Part shown: piece after piece, positions 4,888 to 7,888 of the stretch
Layout: each line of letters starts with the position of its first letter
Position numbering within the stretch: the first letter of the stretch is position 1
Source of the DNA: Frankiaceae bacterium
GTDB taxonomy: Bacteria > Actinomycetota > Actinomycetes > JADGOU01
Direction of reading: 5' to 3'
NCBI GenBank assembly: GCA_017882835.1
Contig: JADGOU010000128.1
Coordinates: 1-7,888 of the forward strand
DNA: 7,888 nt
Notes under the pieces: generated by a model
The model's database searches: none
What the model saw: only the letters and a program-made list of their open reading frames with translations
Told to the model about the DNA's origin: nothing
Made by a program: the position numbers and the translations under genes

Positions 4888-5717
4888 GCATCCAGGTCGT
4901 CTACTCCGACCTCGACGGCACGATGGTCGGCCCGGGCGGCTGCTTCTTTCGCCGCGAGGACGGCCAGCTCTCGCTGGAGCCGGCGCGCGCGCTGGTCGAG
5001 CTGCTGGCCGCCGGAGTTGCGCTGGTACTGGTGTCTGGCCGGACCCGGCCGCAGCTGGTCGAGGCCGCGCACGTCTTCGGCGCCGACGGCTACGTCGCTG
5101 AGCTGGGCGCCGTGATCGGGTGGGGCGCGGCGGCGGGCAGCTGGCAGCACGAGCTACTGGTTGGGGACACCCCTGCGGCGTACGCCGGGCAGCTGCCCGC
5201 CGAGGTCGCCGAGGACAGCGGCATCGTGGCGGCGCTGTGCGCCCGCTACCCCGGCCGGCTGGAGCACCACGAGCCGTGGCACGAGGGGCACGAGGCCGAC
5301 GTGATGCTGCGTGGGCTGGTCGACATCGCCGACGCGCAGGACTGGCTGGCGACGCAGGGCTTCGGTTGGCTGCGGTTGCGGGACAACGGCGTGCTGCCGC
5401 CGGGTCGCCCCACCGGCCTGGACGCCGCAGCGGTGCCGACGCACGTGTACCACCTGATGCCGGCCGGGCTGTCCAAGGGCCTCGCCGTCCGCCACGACCT
5501 GGCCCGCCGCGGCCTCACCGCAACCGAGGCCATCGCGATCGGCGACTCGGTCAGCGACCTCGATATGGCGCCGTACGTCGACCGGTTCTGGCTGACCGAG
5601 AACGGCGCCCGCCAGCCGCACATGGCCGCGCTGGTAGCCGTGCATCCCAACGTCCGGGTTTGCGCCGAGGCGGTGGGGTTGGGCTGGGCGCAGGCCGTCC
5701 GCGACGCGCTGCGCTAA
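4884..5717 (+). CDS. HAD-superfamily phosphatase
   Basis: This 277-residue cytoplasmic hydrolase belongs to the haloacid dehalogenase superfamily, in the Cof / sucrose-phosphatase / mannosyl-3-phosphoglycerate-phosphatase-like branch with a C2-type cap. Motif I is SDLDGTMV with nucleophile Asp9 and acid Asp11. Motif II is LVLVSGRT with Ser51. Motif III is the lysine in GLSKGLAV (Lys198). Motif IV is GDSVSDLDMA (Asp221, Asp225), which binds magnesium. The cap lies roughly between residues 85 and 190. The GTG start at 4884 overlaps the preceding small gene's stop, so translation is coupled. Length is normal for the family. A sugar-phosphate substrate is plausible but cannot be assigned. Confidence 0.92.
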   Translation: MSIQVVYSDLDGTMVGPGGCFFRREDGQLSLEPARALVELLAAGVALVLVSGRTRPQLVEAAHVFGADGYVAELGAVIGWGAAAGSWQHELLVGDTPAAYAGQLPAEVAEDSGIVAALCARYPGRLEHHEPWHEGHEADVMLRGLVDIADAQDWLATQGFGWLRLRDNGVLPPGRPTGLDAAAVPTHVYHLMPAGLSKGLAVRHDLARRGLTATEAIAIGDSVSDLDMAPYVDRFWLTENGARQPHMAALVAVHPNVRVCAEAVGLGWAQAVRDALR

Positions 5718-5834
5718 CCCTGGTGCCATCGAGCGATCTCGGCGAAGCGTTGGCCCACTGATCAGGCGATCGACTACACCGAGTCGTAGCCGCCGGTGCT
5801 TGCGTTTGCCGGCGCGGGCGGGTAGGTCTGCGCC

Positions 5835-6305
5835 ATGACCACTCCCCCAACCGACAATGCGGGCGTCCGAGTCTTCCCGCCGGCGCTGTACGCAGCGCCG
5901 TTGCTGTCCGGCGTACTGCTCGATCGAGTGTGGCCGCTGCCGATTCCGGCTCGGGGGGTCACCGCGCCGCTGGGCGCCGCACTGCTCGCCGCTGGGGTGG
6001 GCCTGGCCGCACCGGGGGCAGCCTCGTTCCGCCACAGCGGGACTCCGCTCAACCCGACCCGGCCTGCGGCCACGCTGGTGACGACCGGCCCGTACCGACT
6101 GACCCGCAACCCTATCTACGTCGGGATGGCCACCACCTACGCCGGCGTGACGCTGCTGGCCGGGACGTGGTGGCCGGTCGCGTTCCTGCCGCTCGCCGTA
6201 CTGGCCGTGGACCGGCTCGTCATCGCCAAGGAGGAGCCCTACCTGCGGCGGCGATTCGGCTCGGCGTACGACGAGTACTGCGCGCGCGTGCGGCGCTGGC
6301 TGTAG
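5835..6305 (+). CDS. Isoprenylcysteine carboxyl methyltransferase-family membrane protein
   Basis: This 156-residue integral membrane protein resembles the bacterial isoprenylcysteine carboxyl methyltransferase / phospholipid methyltransferase (ICMT/PEMT) family, which uses S-adenosylmethionine. About four hydrophobic segments are visible: near residues 15-30, 40-60, 95-112 and 113-127. The diagnostic C-terminal part is present: TTGPYRLTRNPIYVGM (from about 83) and EEPYLRRRFGSAYDEYC (from about 133), the SAM-binding signature including the Glu-Glu pair. The ATG at 5835 has a weak GGTAGG site (5820-5825). It lies 117 bases after the HAD gene and 15 bases before the nuclease gene, so it may be cotranscribed with the latter. 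The methyl acceptor is unknown; bacteria of this type have no prenylated CaaX proteins. Confidence 0.88.
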   Translation: MTTPPTDNAGVRVFPPALYAAPLLSGVLLDRVWPLPIPARGVTAPLGAALLAAGVGLAAPGAASFRHSGTPLNPTRPAATLVTTGPYRLTRNPIYVGMATTYAGVTLLAGTWWPVAFLPLAVLAVDRLVIAKEEPYLRRRFGSAYDEYCARVRRWL

Positions 6306-6320
6306 GGACGCGCGACAGCC

Positions 6321-7163
6321 GTGCCCGCGGAAATGGTCATCGGCCGCAACCCGGATCCGGACTCCAGCCTGCCATTCCTGGTCCGGCTGCCGCTGGGCCG
6401 CGACGGGCTGGTGCTCAAGACCCGGGAGACCTGGCCGCGTACCAGCAAGGTCTACTGCCACCGGGCCGACGGCTGGCCCGAGGACACCGAGGTGCTCGAG
6501 CGCATTCCGGTGCGGACCTGCAACCGGCGCGGACCGGCGATCGACCTGGTCCTCGACCGGGCGCGGGAGAATCGCTCGCAGCTGGTGGTGACCCACGCCC
6601 GCGGTCGGGAGATGATCTTCTGGCAGTCGCCGCGGACGGCCAAGCAGGCCCGACCGAAGGTGGCTCTGCCGACCCGCCGGGCCGCCGGGCAGGTGCTGGA
6701 GATCGTCGTCGACTCCGGCGAGAAGTACGCCTACTCCTTTCGCCACCAGCAGGCGACCACGACCCGACGGCGGCTGCCGGCCGGGGACTACGCGGTTGAG
6801 CTCGATGGCGTGGTCGTCGCCGCGGTGGAACGCAAGTCGCTCGCCGATCTCGCCGGTAGCCTGTTGTCTGGGAAGCTGACCTACGCCCTGGCCGAGCTCG
6901 CCGTCCTGCCCCGGGCCGCCCTGGTGGTGGAGGAGCGCTACAGCGGGCTGTTCAAGCTCGAGCACGTCGCCGGTGGGCAGGTCGCCGATGCGCTGGCCGA
7001 GGCCCAGGCCCGGTTCCCGTCGGTCCCGGTGATGTTCGCCGAGACCCGCCCGCTCGCCCAGGAGTGGACCTACCGGTTCCTGGGAGCGGCGCTGAGCGAG
7101 CTGGGCGCACAGGCGGCGGCAACCGCACCCGCGGCGGACCTGCTCGCCCCGACTGTGCCCTGA
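6321..7163 (+). CDS. ERCC4/XPF-type nuclease domain protein
   Basis: The product is 280 residues from GTG 6321; an ATG at 6333 is an alternative start, and neither has a strong ribosome binding site. Residues about 125-250 form an ERCC4 (XPF/Mus81-type) nuclease domain: EIVVDSGEKY around Asp131, AGDYAVEL with Asp156, and VERKSLADLAGSL with Glu170, Arg171, Lys172 and Asp176. This satisfies the GDXnERKX3D signature of structure-selective metal-dependent endonucleases. The first 115 or so residues are not recognisable and hold a CH pair (Cys46, His47) and Cys67; there is no helicase domain. The C-terminal 20 residues are an Ala/Pro tail with no obvious helix-hairpin-helix motif. It likely acts on branched DNA in repair, but biological role and partner are unknown. 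It lies 15 bases after the methyltransferase gene. Confidence 0.9.
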   Translation: MPAEMVIGRNPDPDSSLPFLVRLPLGRDGLVLKTRETWPRTSKVYCHRADGWPEDTEVLERIPVRTCNRRGPAIDLVLDRARENRSQLVVTHARGREMIFWQSPRTAKQARPKVALPTRRAAGQVLEIVVDSGEKYAYSFRHQQATTTRRRLPAGDYAVELDGVVVAAVERKSLADLAGSLLSGKLTYALAELAVLPRAALVVEERYSGLFKLEHVAGGQVADALAEAQARFPSVPVMFAETRPLAQEWTYRFLGAALSELGAQAAATAPAADLLAPTVP

Positions 7164-7185
7164 TCGGAACGCAAGTGAACCTGCG

Positions 7186-7206
7186 CGCCGAGGGCTGGGC
7201 TCGGCG
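7186..7206 (+). terminator. Hairpin terminator after the nuclease gene
   Basis: CGCCGAG (7186-7192) and CTCGGCG (7200-7206) form a 7-bp GC-rich stem with a 7-base loop, 23 bases after the nuclease stop codon. There is no U-tract. Confidence 0.5.
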
Positions 7207-7269
7207 ACCGTGTCAACTCGACCGGCCGACTTGCATTGCGGGCACGGCGCGGTGATCTCCGGGGTCTAG

Positions 7270-7356
7270 CTGGCCGGCTGGACCAACATCAAGCGGGCCA
7301 CCGAGAAGATGTCCCGCAGCCTCGGCCAGACCCTCGCCCTCCTCGGCGTCTACTAG
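7270..7356 (+). pseudogene. C-terminal remnant of an unidentified protein
   Basis: After a stop codon at 7267-7269 the frame reads 28 residues (LAGWTNIKRATEKMSRSL, then GQTLALLGVY) to a TAG at 7354-7356. The reading has an ordinary protein composition and amphipathic pattern, unlike shadow frames in this DNA, but has no start codon or ribosome binding site at its beginning. It looks like the tail of a lost gene; the style recalls C-termini of some transposases, but I cannot identify a family. Confidence 0.3.
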
Positions 7357-7397
7357 CCCCGGTCGAGCAGAGAGGGGGTGATCACCACACCGCGACT

Positions 7398-7427
7398 TTG
7401 ACGAAGGTCCTGACCCTGATCTAGGAT
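7398..7427 (+). promoter_or_regulatory. Sigma-70-type promoter upstream of the broken small gene
   Basis: TTGACG (7398-7403, 5 of 6) and TAGGAT (7422-7427, 4 of 6) are 18 bases apart. Transcription would start near 7434, about 67 bases before the ATG at 7501. It is the best plus-strand promoter match in the window and may have served the now broken gene. Confidence 0.5.
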
Positions 7428-7500
7428 CCACATCCGGTTTCGCTATCGAGCTCGGCTCCTGACGAAGCCGAAGAAAGCCGAGGCAGTAGTCACAACCGTG

Positions 7501-7747
7501 ATGATTTTCCACGAGGTCAACGATGTCGGCCATTGGCTTGGCTCACCGCGACGGGAAGAGGTCTTCGGACCTATGGCATCCGGTGCGTACGTTCGTTGAC
7601 CCAGCGGAGACTAACCGGGTCGGGTTGATCGTGGAAGTCCCCGACATGGATGCCTTCCGACTCGACGAGCATCACAACCGTTTCGGAACGAACCCCGTCA
7701 AATCTCATAGCGTCGGCCGCCACCTCGGATTCCATCACCTCCAGTGA
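7501..7747 (+). pseudogene. Broken small conserved protein gene (frameshift and internal inversion)
   Basis: Three pieces of one protein, which I recall as a conserved actinobacterial hypothetical of about 80 residues, are seen. Piece 1 from ATG 7501 reads MIFHEVNDVGHWLGSPRR and EEVFGPM. Piece 2, in the +1 frame from about 7580, reads PVRTFVDPAETNR and VGLIVEVPDMDAF. Piece 3 is on the opposite strand at 7744-7658 and reads LEVMESEVAADAMRF, DGVRSETVVMLVES. Turning 7658-7744 around joins piece 3 in frame directly to DAF of piece 2 and places the TGA at 7745-7747 right after it. The frame change near 7570-7580 can be explained by two lost bases, for example one from a GGG and one from a CCC run. 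As it stands, no full-length product can be made. Function is unknown. Confidence 0.8.
7658..7744 (-). other. 87-bp inverted segment inside the broken small gene
   Basis: On the minus strand this segment encodes 29 uninterrupted residues that form the missing C-terminal third of the gene on the plus strand. Ends are placed to within one base because c7658 and g7744 are complementary. No longer inverted repeat is visible at the two ends. Confidence 0.75.
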
Positions 7748-7800
7748 TCCCGGGGGCCTCGCCATCTGGCCGACGGTCGCGGCCTTCTCATCTCGCCCGG

Positions 7801-7888
7801 CGCGACCGCGCCTACACCACGCTGCTGATGGCCACCGGGCTGACCTTCGGCTCGATCTCCGCGCTCTACGGCCTGACCAACCACCTCA
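7801..7888 (+). pseudogene. Fragment of a Na+/H+ (CPA2-type) antiporter, running off the window
   Basis: The frame from 7801 to the window end reads RDRAYTTLLMATGLTFGSI, SALYGLTNHL. This resembles an internal membrane segment of cation:proton antiporters of the CPA2/Kef type, as I remember them. In such proteins this segment lies well inside the sequence, yet upstream here there is only about 50 bases of unrelated reading before the broken small gene. The 5' part, several hundred codons, is therefore missing. The gene continues beyond 7888 and its 3' part cannot be judged. An ATG at 7828 exists but falls within the conserved segment. Confidence 0.5.

Larger units (their letters stand above)
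7164..7500. other. Gene-poor degraded region
   Basis: No intact gene is supported. It holds the nuclease terminator, a remnant reading frame ending at 7356, a 10-bp palindrome GGTGATCACC (7377-7386) and a good promoter-like sequence at 7398-7427. From about 7380 the base composition is visibly less GC-rich than in the genes to the left, which fits decayed or acquired DNA. Confidence 0.5.

Noticed and set aside
5791..5814. Hairpin between the HAD and methyltransferase genes as a terminator
   Set aside because: A 6-bp stem with a 12-base loop, far from the HAD stop, is expected by chance in this GC-rich DNA.
5154..6965. Long open frame of 603 codons on the minus strand opposite the HAD, methyltransferase and nuclease genes
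   Set aside because: It spans three real genes in antisense and shows no family features.
7571..7765. Minus-strand 64-codon frame as a separate gene
   Set aside because: Its middle is the inverted C-terminal part of the broken plus-strand gene; the rest is antisense to that gene or flanking sequence.

Overview
This is a very GC-rich window with actinobacterial codon use, GTG starts, GTGA stop/start overlaps and hairpin terminators without U-tracts. The gene order (CIRCE sites, cold-shock gene, MoaD/ThiS gene, threonine-synthase-like gene) recalls the groEL2 neighbourhood of Streptomyces-type actinomycetes. A Micromonosporaceae-like host is my guess; the genus cannot be fixed from the sequence alone.

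Layout. (1) Bases 1-302 carry two CIRCE (HrcA) operators in tandem and then a long leader. (2) Bases 303-2021 (+) encode a secreted phosphoesterase of the phospholipase C/acid phosphatase AcpA family. It converges on (3) a CspA-type cold-shock gene (2150-2350, -); hairpins separate the two. (4) Bases 2351-2858 are non-coding: the csp leader and promoter, a two-copy 35-bp tandem repeat, a perfect 24-bp inverted repeat and a G-quadruplex-type tract. (5) Bases 2859-4417 (-) form a two-gene operon: a threonine-synthase-like PLP enzyme and, overlapping its stop codon, a CysO-like sulfur carrier ending in Gly-Gly. A clear SAM-I (S-box) riboswitch at 4435-4575 precedes it. (6) Divergently (+) lie a small unknown protein with a four-copy 12-bp in-frame repeat and, overlapping it, a HAD-superfamily phosphatase. 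(7) Next come an isoprenylcysteine methyltransferase-type membrane protein (5835-6305) and an ERCC4/XPF-type nuclease (6321-7163). (8) The right end (7164-7888) looks like a gene graveyard: an unidentified C-terminal remnant, a small conserved gene broken by a frameshift and by an internal 87-bp inversion, and a Na+/H+ antiporter fragment running off the window.

The most interesting functional unit is the riboswitch operon. A SAM riboswitch in front of a threonine-synthase-like enzyme that is translationally coupled to a protein-thiocarboxylate sulfur carrier suggests sulfur amino-acid (homocysteine/methionine) synthesis rather than threonine synthesis. The most interesting structural event is the 87-bp inversion at 7658-7744: turning it back restores a continuous C-terminus and stop codon.
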